From: Microvirga ossetica
GTDB taxonomy: Bacteria; Pseudomonadota; Alphaproteobacteria; Rhizobiales; Beijerinckiaceae
DNA length: 64,000 nucleotides
Direction of reading: 5' to 3'
Assembly: GCF_002741015.1 (NCBI RefSeq)
Contig: NZ_CP016616.1
Span: 4,614,501 to 4,678,500, forward strand
In this document: one piece after another, positions 21,048 through 29,845 of the stretch
Numbering within the stretch: the stretch's first letter is position 1
How the letters are laid out: the number at the start of each line of letters is the position of its first letter
Program-made: the position numbers and the translations under genes
The notes under the pieces: generated by a model
What the model was told of the DNA's origin: nothing
Seen by the model: only the letters and a program-made list of their open reading frames with translations
The model's database searches: none

Positions 21048-21980
21048 CTAGGTCGCAGCCTGGTTCGTCATTCGGTCGTAGACCCGGAAAAGAGCCTGAT
21101 TGCCGTTCGTGCCTTCTCCGTGAGCGCGCGCCTCGACATACTGGCTGGTCACCAGGGCCGTTCCTGGCAGCGGGACGGAGAGTGAAAGCGCCTGCTCCTG
21201 CACGAGACGCAAATCCTTGAGCATCAGGTCGATGCGGAAGCCGGGAGAGGCATCGCCCGCGATCATCGCTGGCCCGAGCTTGTCGAGCATCCAGGACGCG
21301 GCCGAGCCGCCCAGGAGCACGTTGCGGAGCTGGTCAAGATCCACGCCGGAGGCGCGGCCGAGCGCAAGCGCCTCGCAAATGGCCTGGAGGTTGATGGCGC
21401 AGATGAGCTGGTTGCAGAGCTTGACCGTCTGCCCGGCTCCGGCCTCGCCCACATGAGTGATCGTCGTGCCCATGGCCCGAAAATACGGCTCGGCACGCAG
21501 GAAAGCGTCCTTGTCGCCCCCCGCCATGATCGAAAGAGATGCGTTCTTGGCGCCGACCGGCCCACCGGACACGGGTGCATCCAGGAAGGCCACGCCCGCA
21601 GCCTTGAGGTCAGCATGCATGCGGCGGACGGCAACGGGGGAGATCGTGCTCATATCGACGAGAAGCCGGCCGCGTGGCAGGGCGCTCAGCAGGCCGCCTT
21701 CGCCATAGACAATCTCCTCGACCTGCGGCGTGTCGGGGAGCATCGAAATGATAATGTCCGCGTCCCGCGCTGCGTCTGCCGGACTTTGGGCGCCGGTAGC
21801 ACCCTGGGCAACGAGGTCGTCAATGGCCTCCTTGCGCACGTCATAGGCGCAGACTGCAAATCCGGCCTTGAGCAGGTTGAGCGCCATCTCGCGCCCCATC
21901 GTCCCTAGGCCGACAAAGCCGACCGTTGCGTTGCGATCGTTTCGTCCCATCGTGTCTTCTCGCTTTTGAACATGTGTCAT
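21048..21980 (-). CDS. 3-hydroxyisobutyrate-dehydrogenase-like oxidoreductase
   Basis: 310 residues of the beta-hydroxyacid dehydrogenase family. NAD(P)-binding motif VGFVGLGTMGREMALNLL; substrate loop DAPVSGGPVGA; catalytic Lys in GQTVKLCNQ near residue 180. The family includes 3-hydroxyisobutyrate, tartronate-semialdehyde and L-threonate dehydrogenases; the last two fit a sugar-acid pathway. The ATG overlaps the stop of the FadR-type regulator as ATGA, showing translational coupling; a second ATG ten codons in is the alternative. Confidence 0.88.
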   Translation of the reverse strand: MTHVQKREDTMGRNDRNATVGFVGLGTMGREMALNLLKAGFAVCAYDVRKEAIDDLVAQGATGAQSPADAARDADIIISMLPDTPQVEEIVYGEGGLLSALPRGRLLVDMSTISPVAVRRMHADLKAAGVAFLDAPVSGGPVGAKNASLSIMAGGDKDAFLRAEPYFRAMGTTITHVGEAGAGQTVKLCNQLICAINLQAICEALALGRASGVDLDQLRNVLLGGSAASWMLDKLGPAMIAGDASPGFRIDLMLKDLRLVQEQALSLSVPLPGTALVTSQYVEARAHGEGTNGNQALFRVYDRMTNQAAT

Positions 21981-22729
21981 GAGGCGCTCCGGGCTTCGGA
22001 TTCGCCGATCGCGGCGCGCCGACGGAAATCGTCGCCGATCGCAAAATGCTCTCGCAGGACCCTTTCGGCATGCTCAGGGTCTCGGCCGACGATGGCGTCG
22101 AAGATGCGGCGGTGATCCTCGATCAGGTAGGTTTTCATGGAGTCGAACACCTGAAGAAGCTCCCGGCGACCGCGATGGGAGCGCATCAGGATGCCGGACA
22201 GCGAGTTGTGCAGCACGATCAGCGTCTCGGATTTGCCTGCGTTGACGACAGCGCGGTGGAAGTCGAAATCGGCTGCGCTGCCGCCGTCGGGATCGTCGAT
22301 GGTCTCGACGATGCGTGCGAGCGCCTGCTGCAACCTCTCGAAATCGGACACGGTGGCCCGCTCGGCGGCAAGCCGGACGGCTTGGCATTCGATCGCGATG
22401 CGCGCCTGCATCACGTCGTCGACGACGTCAGACTGCTGCGCGAAGGCGAAGGTGAAGAAGTCGTTGAGAACGGACGGGTCCGGGCGGCGAACGATTGTTC
22501 CGACCCGGTCGCGGATTTCCACGACGCCAAGAACCGTCAGGGCGCGCAGTGCCTCGCGCAGGATCGGTCGGCTCACACCGAGCTGCGCAGCGAGATCGCG
22601 TTCAGGGATCAGCCGGTCACCCGGTCGCAATGAGCCCGCAAGCAAACGCTCGCGCAAGAAGGCGAAGACCTTCTCGAACCCCTTGCCGCCACTCTCCCTA
22701 AGCCGCGTGATTTCCAGATCAGCGGTCAT
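21977..22729 (-). CDS. GntR-family regulator, FadR subfamily (FCD)
   Basis: 250 residues. A winged-helix DNA-binding domain lies at about 20-88 (RLIPERDLAAQLGVSRPILR, ALRALTVLGVVEIRDRVGT). The all-alpha FCD ligand domain lies at about 105-235 and keeps metal-binding-type residues (DFDFHRAVVNAG). It is the first gene of the operon and has a palindromic operator on top of its own promoter, so it most likely represses the whole catabolic cassette until its ligand appears. Confidence 0.92.
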   Translation of the reverse strand: MTADLEITRLRESGGKGFEKVFAFLRERLLAGSLRPGDRLIPERDLAAQLGVSRPILREALRALTVLGVVEIRDRVGTIVRRPDPSVLNDFFTFAFAQQSDVVDDVMQARIAIECQAVRLAAERATVSDFERLQQALARIVETIDDPDGGSAADFDFHRAVVNAGKSETLIVLHNSLSGILMRSHRGRRELLQVFDSMKTYLIEDHRRIFDAIVGRDPEHAERVLREHFAIGDDFRRRAAIGESEARSAS

Positions 22730-22740
22730 TCATCTTACCT

Positions 22741-22778
22741 TGGTCAGACCAGAATACATACCAAGATCATGTGGTCAA
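22741..22778 (-). promoter_or_regulatory. FadR-type operator overlapping a sigma-70-like promoter
   Basis: On the minus strand: -35 TTGACC (22778-22773), 16-base spacer, -10 TATTCT (22756-22751), directly followed by the perfect inverted repeat TGGTC-A-GACCA (plus-strand 22741-22751). FadR-subfamily regulators bind TGGTxxxACCA-like sites. Its place at the -10/+1 region, 12 bases before the regulator start codon, fits autorepression of the whole operon. Confidence 0.7.
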
Positions 22779-23250
22779 GCGCAGAATGCCTCGGTGGATC
22801 TGCGATTGATCTAAGAGAATTTCCCGTTTGGCATATGTAATAAAATAAAGTTACTAAGTGGGCCCGAAATCGGTCGTATCTTACGACTAGCCTTTACGCA
22901 TCACGAACGCGATTGAGTCTATGAGGGTGTCCCGCACAGTAATTTGCTGAGGACCGTCCGCGACCTGTCATTCAATTGTGAAGCTCGAGTTTTGGCACGA
23001 CGCGGAAGTAAACCGAATGTCCACTCGAGCAGGGAGCACCGGACGTTCCTGCCGAGCAGTGAATTTCCTCGGATGACCCCAAGCTGACCTTTGAGGGAGT
23101 GCTCAGCGTTAGTGTCTGCACTTCCACCAAATTAACCATGAAGTGAAAGATTGCCTTTCAAGTGGTCCAGCGTCGTAGACGGCACCGCCCACGCTGATCA
23201 ACATGGCTCCTGAGCATGCGACAGGGCTGGGGACCACCGAGGGCACTGTC
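22779..23250. other. Intergenic region between divergent FadR operon and TAXI lipoprotein
   Basis: About 470 bases with lower GC near 22830-22860 and no convincing reading frame on either strand. It must contain the promoter of the rightward lipoprotein gene; I could not assign one. A GAGGG ribosome site lies 7 bases before ATG 23251. Confidence 0.4.
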
Positions 23251-24465
23251 ATGTTTCGTCCCGTATGGCTGCTCGTGGCGGCAGGTCTTTGTTTGAGCTT
23301 GGAGGGGTGCTCCAACGAGGTCCCTCGCACCGTGGCGGCTGTCGGGCAGACCACGGCGGCTGCTCCCACGCATGCCCCGCCTGTTTCAAAGGTTCCATCC
23401 CGGCAGGCCACGGTATCGCAGCAGGCCACAGTACCGACACGCGAGAAGTCCCCGTTCATCGTCCTTGCGGGTGGCGATGGGCTCGCCGATGACCTTCTCG
23501 TTGCCAACCTTGCCACAGCCCTTGAGCGCAATCACCTCCACCTCCGGCTGGAGAGGAGCAAGGGACCTGAGCGAGACCTTCTCACGCTCCTCAACAATCC
23601 CGATATAGATGTCGCGCTCATTCCAACGGATGCCATCGAGTCCCTGCCTCGCCGAGTGCGAGCAGGTGCTCATGAGCGCCTTCGTTACCTTTTCCGGGTT
23701 CCGAGTCAGCGACTGCACATCTTAGCCCGAATTGACATCACGAACATTTATGACCTCAACGGGCGTAAGATCGACATAGGCCAGCCAGGCAGCGGCAGCT
23801 ATCTGACGGCGCGCCTCATCTTCGACAAGCTTGGGATCAAACCGGAATTCACGACCTCCGATCAGGCCACGGCGTTTCAGCACCTCCATTCGAACACGAT
23901 CCAGGGGATGGTTCTTCTCACCTCGGAAACGTCGAAGGAGGTTCTCGCATTTGAACCTGGTGGAGCCTATCACCTCGTACCCATCTCGTTTGAGACGATC
24001 GCTTCTCCGTTGGAAGAGCTTATTGTCCATTATGCTCCAAGCCAGTTTACGGCCGAGGAATATCCTAATCTTGTCGACCACGGCCACCCGACCGACACGA
24101 TCGCGGTCAGTCGTGTGCTTGCACTCCGCAACTGGCTTGAGGGAAACGCCCATTACGAGCGTCTCGCTGATTTCAACGAGGCTCTTTCGACCTATTTGTT
24201 CGAAGGGTTTCTGAAGTCAGCCGACAACGGAACCAATCCGGCCGAGCAGGCGCTTGGTTGGAAACGTTTCCGGCCGACCGAGATCCTGCTCGCGCGTAGA
24301 GCCCAACAGGCTGAAGAGCATCGTGCGTTTGAGGAGTTTACGGGGGCACAAGGCACTTGTCCCTTGCCGGACGCAGCAGCGCGCGAGCGCCTGTACAACG
24401 ACTTTCTGGCGTGGCGGAAGGCCCGCGGACAAGATCCGAGCTCTGCTGGTTCTGACATGAGATGA
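23251..24465 (+). CDS. TAXI-family solute-binding lipoprotein (orphan)
   Basis: 404 residues. A lipoprotein signal peptide ends in the lipobox LEGC (Cys near residue 20), followed by a Pro/Thr-rich linker to about 65. The remainder matches TAXI-type TRAP binding proteins: GDGLADDLLVANLATAL, DIDVALIPTDAIESLP, LNGRKIDIGQPGSGSYLTAR. Normal TAXI proteins are soluble periplasmic partners of a fused DctQM permease; here there is membrane anchoring by lipid and no TRAP permease within 20 kb. It may act as a sensor or serve a distant transporter. The start follows GAGGG. Confidence 0.82.
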   Translation: MFRPVWLLVAAGLCLSLEGCSNEVPRTVAAVGQTTAAAPTHAPPVSKVPSRQATVSQQATVPTREKSPFIVLAGGDGLADDLLVANLATALERNHLHLRLERSKGPERDLLTLLNNPDIDVALIPTDAIESLPRRVRAGAHERLRYLFRVPSQRLHILARIDITNIYDLNGRKIDIGQPGSGSYLTARLIFDKLGIKPEFTTSDQATAFQHLHSNTIQGMVLLTSETSKEVLAFEPGGAYHLVPISFETIASPLEELIVHYAPSQFTAEEYPNLVDHGHPTDTIAVSRVLALRNWLEGNAHYERLADFNEALSTYLFEGFLKSADNGTNPAEQALGWKRFRPTEILLARRAQQAEEHRAFEEFTGAQGTCPLPDAAARERLYNDFLAWRKARGQDPSSAGSDMR

Positions 24466-24500
24466 CAAACGCGCTCCGCTGGAGAGATCAACAGAAGATA

Positions 24501-24522
24501 TGAGGGGGTGCCTGACCCCTCA
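24501..24522 (+). terminator. Weak hairpin after the TAXI gene
   Basis: TGAGGGG / CCCCTCA, a 7-bp stem with an 8-base loop, 36 bases past the stop. There is no T-run, so intrinsic termination is doubtful. Confidence 0.3.
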
Positions 24523-24911
24523 GCAAACACTCCGGCAGGAGGCAGTACCCTCAGTTCAGGAGGCAAACCGGAGGTTTGTGAATTATTGGGGTACGTTCAG
24601 CAATGTCGGCCATAACCCTGCAAAGCTCCCCGATGCATTCGAGACCTCTGAACGATGGATCTTCGCCGACTGCGACGGGAATGGTCGCCGGAGGTTAGGA
24701 GCGGTTCGACGTGTTCGTCGATGTGCTCAAGCAGCTTGCCGACAAAGCCTAGCAGGACGGAGCCAGGGGATGCTAAGGCGGCGCCTCTTTGCTGAGTTCC
24801 AAAGGATACTCGCCAAAGAATATCCCTCAGCAATAATCCGTATGTTGCACTTTCCGGTCCAGAAACTCAAACTACACATGCAAGGGTCATCGTTTCACGA
24901 GGAGTTCATCA
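24523..24911. other. Intergenic region without a recognisable gene
   Basis: About 390 bases. A short frame ending ERFDVFVDVLKQLADKA then TAG near 24750 looks like the tail of a lost gene, but nothing upstream continues it. A GAGGAG ribosome site precedes the serine hydrolase start. Confidence 0.35.
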
Positions 24912-26471
24912 ATGCGGACTTGGACTGGCTTGGTTCTACGGCGCGGCCGGTTGTTCGTGATGGCGGCAGGCATGGCATTTCTGCCAGGAGTGGCCGAGGC
25001 GCAAACCATCCAGCGAGAGAGGATCACGAACGCGCTGCCCAGACTCGAGGCCATGATCGACAGGATCATCGCGGCCAAAGAGGTGCCGGGCTTGTCCATC
25101 GCCATCATCCATGATGATGAGGTCGTCTACCGCAAGGGTTTCGGCCTGCGCGAGATCGGCAAACCCGACATGGTCGGTGCCGACACGGTGTTCCAGATCG
25201 CATCCCTGTCGAAGCCCGTGTCCTCGACCGTCGTGGCGGCGCTGGTGAGTGAAGGGATTATCTCGTGGGACAGCCGGCTCGCGGATATCGATCCTGCCTT
25301 CCGCTTGGCTGAGGCTTACCCGACGAGCATGATCACGATCCGCGATCTGTTCGCCCATCGCAGTGGACTTCCGGGTGGCGCCGGCGACGACCTCGAGGAG
25401 ATCGGTTACGGTCGTGACGAGATCCTTCAGCGTCTGAGGCTGCTGCGCCCGGCCTCCAGCTTTCGCTCAGCGTACGCCTATAGCAACTTCGGTCTCACGG
25501 CCGGGGCGGTAGCGGCCGCGAAGCCGACGGGCCGATCCTGGGAAGATGTCGCCGAGGAGAAACTCTTCCGACCGCTTAGGATGACGTCGACCAGTTCCAG
25601 GCATGCGGACTTTCTCGCGCGACCGGATCGGGCTGCCTTGCACATCAGGGACAATGGCGGTTGGGCTGCGAAGGTGCGGCGCAATCCGGACCCGCAGGCG
25701 CCGGCCGGCGGAGTCAGCTCCACGGTCGGCGATCTGGCAAACTGGGCACGCCTGGAACTCGGCCGCGGAATGTTCGACGGGAAGCGCCTGATCGCCGTTA
25801 ATGCCCTCGATCAAACCCACGAGCCTCTGATGTCTCGTGGCCCTAATCCGGTCACACAGGCCCAATCATTCTACGGGCTTGGCTGGAATGTGGAGTTCGG
25901 ACGGCATGGACTGACATGGGGGCATGCGGGGGCCTTCAGTACGGGTGCGCGCAGTCTCGTCACTCTCTATCCGAAATCGGGCCTCGGGATCGTGGTGCTT
26001 TCCAATGCATTCCCGACTGGAGTTCCCGAAGGTGTGAGCGACAGCTTTGCCGACATGGTCTTTGACGGGGAGGTCAGCACGGACTGGGTGACAGCTTGGG
26101 ATAAGGCTTATGCCGGGCTGTTTGGGCCGGCGATCGGGGCGGCGAAGGCAACCTATGCCAAGCCTCCGGTACCGCGAAGTCCCCCCCTTGCGCCCGAGGC
26201 CTATGAAGGGCGTTATGCCAATCCTTACGTTGGTGAGGCCATCGTGAAACGCGAGGCAGGAGGTCTTGTGCTGAAGGTCGGGCCGGGAGAGGGGCAAACC
26301 ACTGCCCTGCATCACTTCGATCGCGATCTGTTCCTCACCTATCCCGGCACAGACATGCCCGAAATGCCCTCGGAGGTCCGGTTCTCAATCGGCCCAGACA
26401 GCCGAGCGACGGCGGTGACGATCGATTTCCTAGACGGAAGCGGCGTTGGCACCTTGCGGCGGGCTCCTTAA
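24912..26471 (+). CDS. Secreted serine hydrolase, class C beta-lactamase/esterase fold
   Basis: 519 residues. A signal peptide ends AEAQT near residue 31. The serine-active-site fold is complete: SLSK with nucleophile S98 and K101, YSN near 190, and an HAGAF third motif where beta-lactamases carry KTG. A C-terminal domain of about 100 residues (from EAYEGRYANPYVG, DUF3471-like) follows the catalytic domain. Such proteins are mostly esterases, D-aminopeptidases or peptidoglycan-related enzymes; true beta-lactamase activity is not implied. It acts in the periplasm or outside. The tail gene on the other strand is convergent. Confidence 0.88.
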   Translation: MRTWTGLVLRRGRLFVMAAGMAFLPGVAEAQTIQRERITNALPRLEAMIDRIIAAKEVPGLSIAIIHDDEVVYRKGFGLREIGKPDMVGADTVFQIASLSKPVSSTVVAALVSEGIISWDSRLADIDPAFRLAEAYPTSMITIRDLFAHRSGLPGGAGDDLEEIGYGRDEILQRLRLLRPASSFRSAYAYSNFGLTAGAVAAAKPTGRSWEDVAEEKLFRPLRMTSTSSRHADFLARPDRAALHIRDNGGWAAKVRRNPDPQAPAGGVSSTVGDLANWARLELGRGMFDGKRLIAVNALDQTHEPLMSRGPNPVTQAQSFYGLGWNVEFGRHGLTWGHAGAFSTGARSLVTLYPKSGLGIVVLSNAFPTGVPEGVSDSFADMVFDGEVSTDWVTAWDKAYAGLFGPAIGAAKATYAKPPVPRSPPLAPEAYEGRYANPYVGEAIVKREAGGLVLKVGPGEGQTTALHHFDRDLFLTYPGTDMPEMPSEVRFSIGPDSRATAVTIDFLDGSGVGTLRRAP

Positions 26472-26560
26472 GCGAGCCCACCTGCCTGTCAGCGTTCGCT
26501 ACGCAGAGCCCAGCCTCGCCGCGGCTCGTCGTACACGGGCGAGGTCTCGCATTCAGGCCG

Positions 26561-28630
26561 CTAATAACCGGTCAGCTCATCGGCCTTCGGTGGGTGGGGC
26601 ACGGGTTGTCCGAGAACCCTCGACATGATTGTCCCGAGAGTTGCAGCATCGTTGTCGAAGCCGCCATGCGAGCGAGATGCGGTCTTGCCACCGATGCCCG
26701 TCGAGTAAGCGACCTCAAGCTTCGAGTGGGAGGGAAGCTCCCGCACATAGGTCTGCATTCCGGCAATCGGCGTATTCGGCATCTGCTCATAGGCACGCGA
26801 GACCAGATACAGCAGGGAGCGGCTGTAGGACGGCAGCAGGGGAACGTTGGCGGAAACAGTATCATCCTGCTCCAACTGGTCCGTCAGATTGTATAGGTAG
26901 ATCCGGTCTTGTAACTTCAACGCGCCTTTGCCGGTCAGATAGGGCTCATAATGTTCCTTGAAAAACGCAACCGTGCAGGCCGGCGCCATCAGCTGGATCG
27001 TTCCGAGCTCGAGCTTGCTCAGGTTGAACCGTCCCAAGGCGGAGAGCAGGTATCCGAGCACATTTGCACCGGCGCTGTGCCCGACGAGATGTAGCTTCGG
27101 GCGCCGAGGCGCTTTGTCGAGGCCGGACAGCAATGGCGACAATCCCTTGAACCCGCCATCGTACTCGGATCTGCGGCTGAAGGACATCAGCGCATCTTGT
27201 TTCATGTTTCGCCAGGCGTATGAACCGGTCTGCTTTCCGATGCCGGCCTCAAAGAACCAGTCGGACAACGCGCCGCCGATGCGGCCGACGGCAGGCGACC
27301 GGGACAGCTGCCCGAACACCTCATCGATGAACCCTGAATCCCACATCAGATGGAAATTGTAGAGGCGGTTCCGGCCATAGATATTGTTCCGCTTCCAGGT
27401 CGCAATGCGCTGGGCCTCGGCCCCGAGCGGGTTCAGGCCACCATGCGCATAAATGATGAGGTGCTCATAGCCGAGATTGTCATTCGCGTCGGCTTTGGTC
27501 AGGCGCTCGACGGTCTCCTGCATCTCGGTCGCTGTCGGCGAGCCGTACTTGCCCGCCGTGACGAGGAGCCCGTCATCGATGTTGACGAAATGGCCGACGA
27601 TGTCGCCTCGGGTTGGCTCGTTGGAACCGAAGAGACCCGTTGTGCTCGTTGGCGTTGCGCCTGGAGCGGCCCCGAATGCCGCCGGGGCGCGGACACCGAG
27701 CTGCAGCACCCACGCGTCCATGATCGTGTTCGCCCAGTCCGCATAGATCCACTTCGCAACGCCGTTCACGCCCCAGTCCGGCCCCCAGGAGTTTAGGACC
27801 CAGAAGCCCGTGTCGTCGTATCCCACGATCGCAAAGGCATGGCCTCCGACGGAATCGCCGCCGGGCTCGATGAGATCGTCCTTCGGGTTCTCCCAGTGCG
27901 AATGGATCTGCGCGGACACGTAGATCACGCCGATCTCATTGAGCGCCGCATGGTAGTCGCTGATATCCGGCTGAAGCCGGAAATAGGCGCCCAGCCGGGT
28001 TTCCCGAGCTTCCTTCGCCATGACATAGGTGAGCGCCCAATCTTCGATCCCGGGCTTGTCCGGCGCGGTGGCATCGGTGCAAACGCCGCTCTGGTAAAGA
28101 CCCTTGATCGCTCCGCGCAGGCTCGATCCTTCGTAGGCCGTGCCCTCCCATTCGTCGTTGCGCTTCGCCATCTCGTAGAGCATGCGCGAGCTCACCGGCT
28201 CCGGCCGGTCGGGACCGATTTCCCGGCACCGCAGGAAGTCGATCACATGCGCCAAGGCAAAGCCCGTGCAACTTGAGTCCTTGCCTTGGTCCCGGACGGG
28301 AAATGCAATTCGCGGGTAGATGCCGGGATGGAGGGATCTCAGGTGGGGAAGATAGATGCGATCCCGGATGTCGGGCATGTCGGGGAGGATGTCGAGCACA
28401 TGGGCCCCGAGTTTCTTGCTCACACCGGCGAACGCGCGATTGCCAACTTGGATCCCTGTCGTAATCGGCGTCGTCGATGTGCTTGCATCGGTGGGAACGC
28501 TGTCGGGGACCGCTGCGGGCGCGGACCGTGGGGCGTTGCGGATCGTGGCCGGCCGGGAGGAGGAAACATCGGACCGGCTAGTCTTCCGCGATCCTTTCCC
28601 GGAGTTCGATTGGGCTCTTGCTCGCGCCAT
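26561..28630 (-). CDS. Papain-like peptidase fused to alpha/beta hydrolase
   Basis: 689 residues. Residues 1-60 are Ser/Arg/Thr/Pro-rich and disordered, with no signal peptide. A C1A-type peptidase domain (about 75-315) has the oxyanion Gln Q115 and nucleophile C121 in VRDQGKDSSCTGFALAHV, catalytic H264 in GGHAFAIVGYDD and N280 in LNSWGPDWGVNG. A second domain (about 340-660) has an IYAHGGLNPLG oxyanion-type strand and a GHSAG nucleophile elbow with S519. Candidate acid residues lie near 587-589 and a His at 655. I know both families but not this combination. The product may be an effector or a self-processing hydrolase. Confidence 0.8.
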   Translation of the reverse strand: MARARAQSNSGKGSRKTSRSDVSSSRPATIRNAPRSAPAAVPDSVPTDASTSTTPITTGIQVGNRAFAGVSKKLGAHVLDILPDMPDIRDRIYLPHLRSLHPGIYPRIAFPVRDQGKDSSCTGFALAHVIDFLRCREIGPDRPEPVSSRMLYEMAKRNDEWEGTAYEGSSLRGAIKGLYQSGVCTDATAPDKPGIEDWALTYVMAKEARETRLGAYFRLQPDISDYHAALNEIGVIYVSAQIHSHWENPKDDLIEPGGDSVGGHAFAIVGYDDTGFWVLNSWGPDWGVNGVAKWIYADWANTIMDAWVLQLGVRAPAAFGAAPGATPTSTTGLFGSNEPTRGDIVGHFVNIDDGLLVTAGKYGSPTATEMQETVERLTKADANDNLGYEHLIIYAHGGLNPLGAEAQRIATWKRNNIYGRNRLYNFHLMWDSGFIDEVFGQLSRSPAVGRIGGALSDWFFEAGIGKQTGSYAWRNMKQDALMSFSRRSEYDGGFKGLSPLLSGLDKAPRRPKLHLVGHSAGANVLGYLLSALGRFNLSKLELGTIQLMAPACTVAFFKEHYEPYLTGKGALKLQDRIYLYNLTDQLEQDDTVSANVPLLPSYSRSLLYLVSRAYEQMPNTPIAGMQTYVRELPSHSKLEVAYSTGIGGKTASRSHGGFDNDAATLGTIMSRVLGQPVPHPPKADELTGY

Positions 28631-28669
28631 GAAGTCACCGCAGCAGTCGATCGCCCCCGCAACATCATC

Positions 28670-28978
28670 TCACGCCCCAGGGTAGCCGTCGACTGGGGGA
28701 ACCTGGTTTTCGACGGAGATTGGCGGCGGAATATCGGGTGTGGGCCGGATAAGGAATATCTGACGGTGGCAGCGGCGGAATGTCGGGATCAGGCCTGTCG
28801 GACATAGATCACACCGTTCGTTTGTCTGTTCCTTAGCAAATCGATGAACGGCATCGTCGGGCCGCATTGAGGCAAAGATCTGCCGACAAGCCAGCTCAGA
28901 ATAGGCTTCAATCTGATCCAATGAGGAACGGATCGCCTCGGATTCAGACCACCGGAACGGCAACCATCGCTTGGACAT
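28670..28978 (-). CDS. Hypothetical protein upstream of the peptidase-hydrolase
   Basis: 102 residues from ATG 28978, ending 40 bases before the fusion gene on the same strand. The first half is helical and amphipathic (SEAIRSSLDQIEAYSELACR), the second half contains CDLCP and a proline-rich end. The CxxC could bind metal. There is no homology that I recognise, and the ribosome site is weak, so the gene itself is uncertain. If real it is the likely operon partner of the peptidase-hydrolase. Confidence 0.35.
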   Translation of the reverse strand: MSKRWLPFRWSESEAIRSSLDQIEAYSELACRQIFASMRPDDAVHRFAKEQTNERCDLCPTGLIPTFRRCHRQIFLIRPTPDIPPPISVENQVPPVDGYPGA

Positions 28979-29008
28979 TATCTCAAACCACAACCCGCTC
29001 GTTCAGGG

Positions 29009-29404
29009 ATGACGACAAGTATGTTTGACAATCTGCCCTCGGCGTTGCTTGCACTCTTCCTCGCCTTCTGTGTCCTGTGGCTGATCTGGCAGGCGCTCCG
29101 GCGGCTCCGGTCATTCCGCAGAAAGACGCAAGAGCCCTATCTTCAAGCGCAACCCGCGCCTCGCACGAGCCCCCATGAGGCAGCCCAGCCGCAGGCGGCA
29201 ACCACAATCTCGACCATTCCAGATGCGGCTGATATTCTCGCTCTTAAAGCAGCTATCGACAATCTGGCACGGCAAGTTGCTGCCTTGGAGAAACGACTGG
29301 CATCCGGACAAACCGATCTTCAATCAGCCTCGGCTTCACCGAGCGCGAGGACCGTCGAGCCGAGATCGGAGCTACCCGCTGTGACGCCGGATCATCGGAT
29401 CTGA
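29009..29404 (+). CDS. Single-pass membrane protein with coiled coil
   Basis: 131 residues. One N-terminal membrane helix (about 9-27, ALLALFLAFCVLWLIWQAL) is followed by a basic stop (RRLRSFRRK), a Pro/Ala/Gln linker and a coiled coil at about 75-100 (LKAAIDNLARQVAALEKRL). The topology suggests a cytosolic coiled coil anchored to the inner membrane. ATG 29021 with AGGGA upstream is an alternative start. Divergent from the peptidase-hydrolase pair. Function unknown. Confidence 0.55.
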   Translation: MTTSMFDNLPSALLALFLAFCVLWLIWQALRRLRSFRRKTQEPYLQAQPAPRTSPHEAAQPQAATTISTIPDAADILALKAAIDNLARQVAALEKRLASGQTDLQSASASPSARTVEPRSELPAVTPDHRI

Positions 29405-29845
29405 GGCAGGTTCGGCCGCTTGGCTGTAATTCAGCCTGAACCCCAGACCCGGTCACGTACTCGGCCTCAACGTCTCAGAAGCGTTTGGCTTGTGCTCAAA
29501 CCAGGAGGGTTACGACATGCTCCGCCTGTAACCCCACTGGTATCGGCGGTTGCTTCGCATCATCAACAGGGTGCGCTCATGCTGGTCCGGATCAATGTCT
29601 CTGAGCCGCTTTACAACGCGAACCCGGGCAGCCCACAGGCTGGGTACGGAGGCTCCCAACGTGTCTAGTCCGCCTTGCGCCTGACCGGCCCAATGCGATT
29701 CAACACCGCACGCGGAATGTGGTAAGCTTTCACGGCAGCGTCATCCTATGTTGGCGATGCGGTCGCAGCGCTGCACGATCTGGCCAGTGCCTACAGGCGC
29801 TTGCGAGCCGCCATGGCCGATGTGCCAGCGTGAAGATCTTGCGGA
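29405..29845. other. Intergenic region, remnant coding only
   Basis: About 440 bases. The last 100 contain an open stretch ending HDLASAYRRLRAAMADVPA then TGA near 29831, which reads like the end of a lost protein. No start or upstream body was found, and no promoter was assigned. Confidence 0.35.

Noticed and set aside
22915..22960. GAGGGTGTCCCGCACAG, similar to the end of some IS5-type elements.
   Set aside because: No inverted partner, no transposase within range and no target duplication seen.
24500..25114. A 204-codon frame upstream of and overlapping the serine hydrolase.
   Set aside because: No family pattern; it overlaps the signal peptide of a clear gene in another frame.
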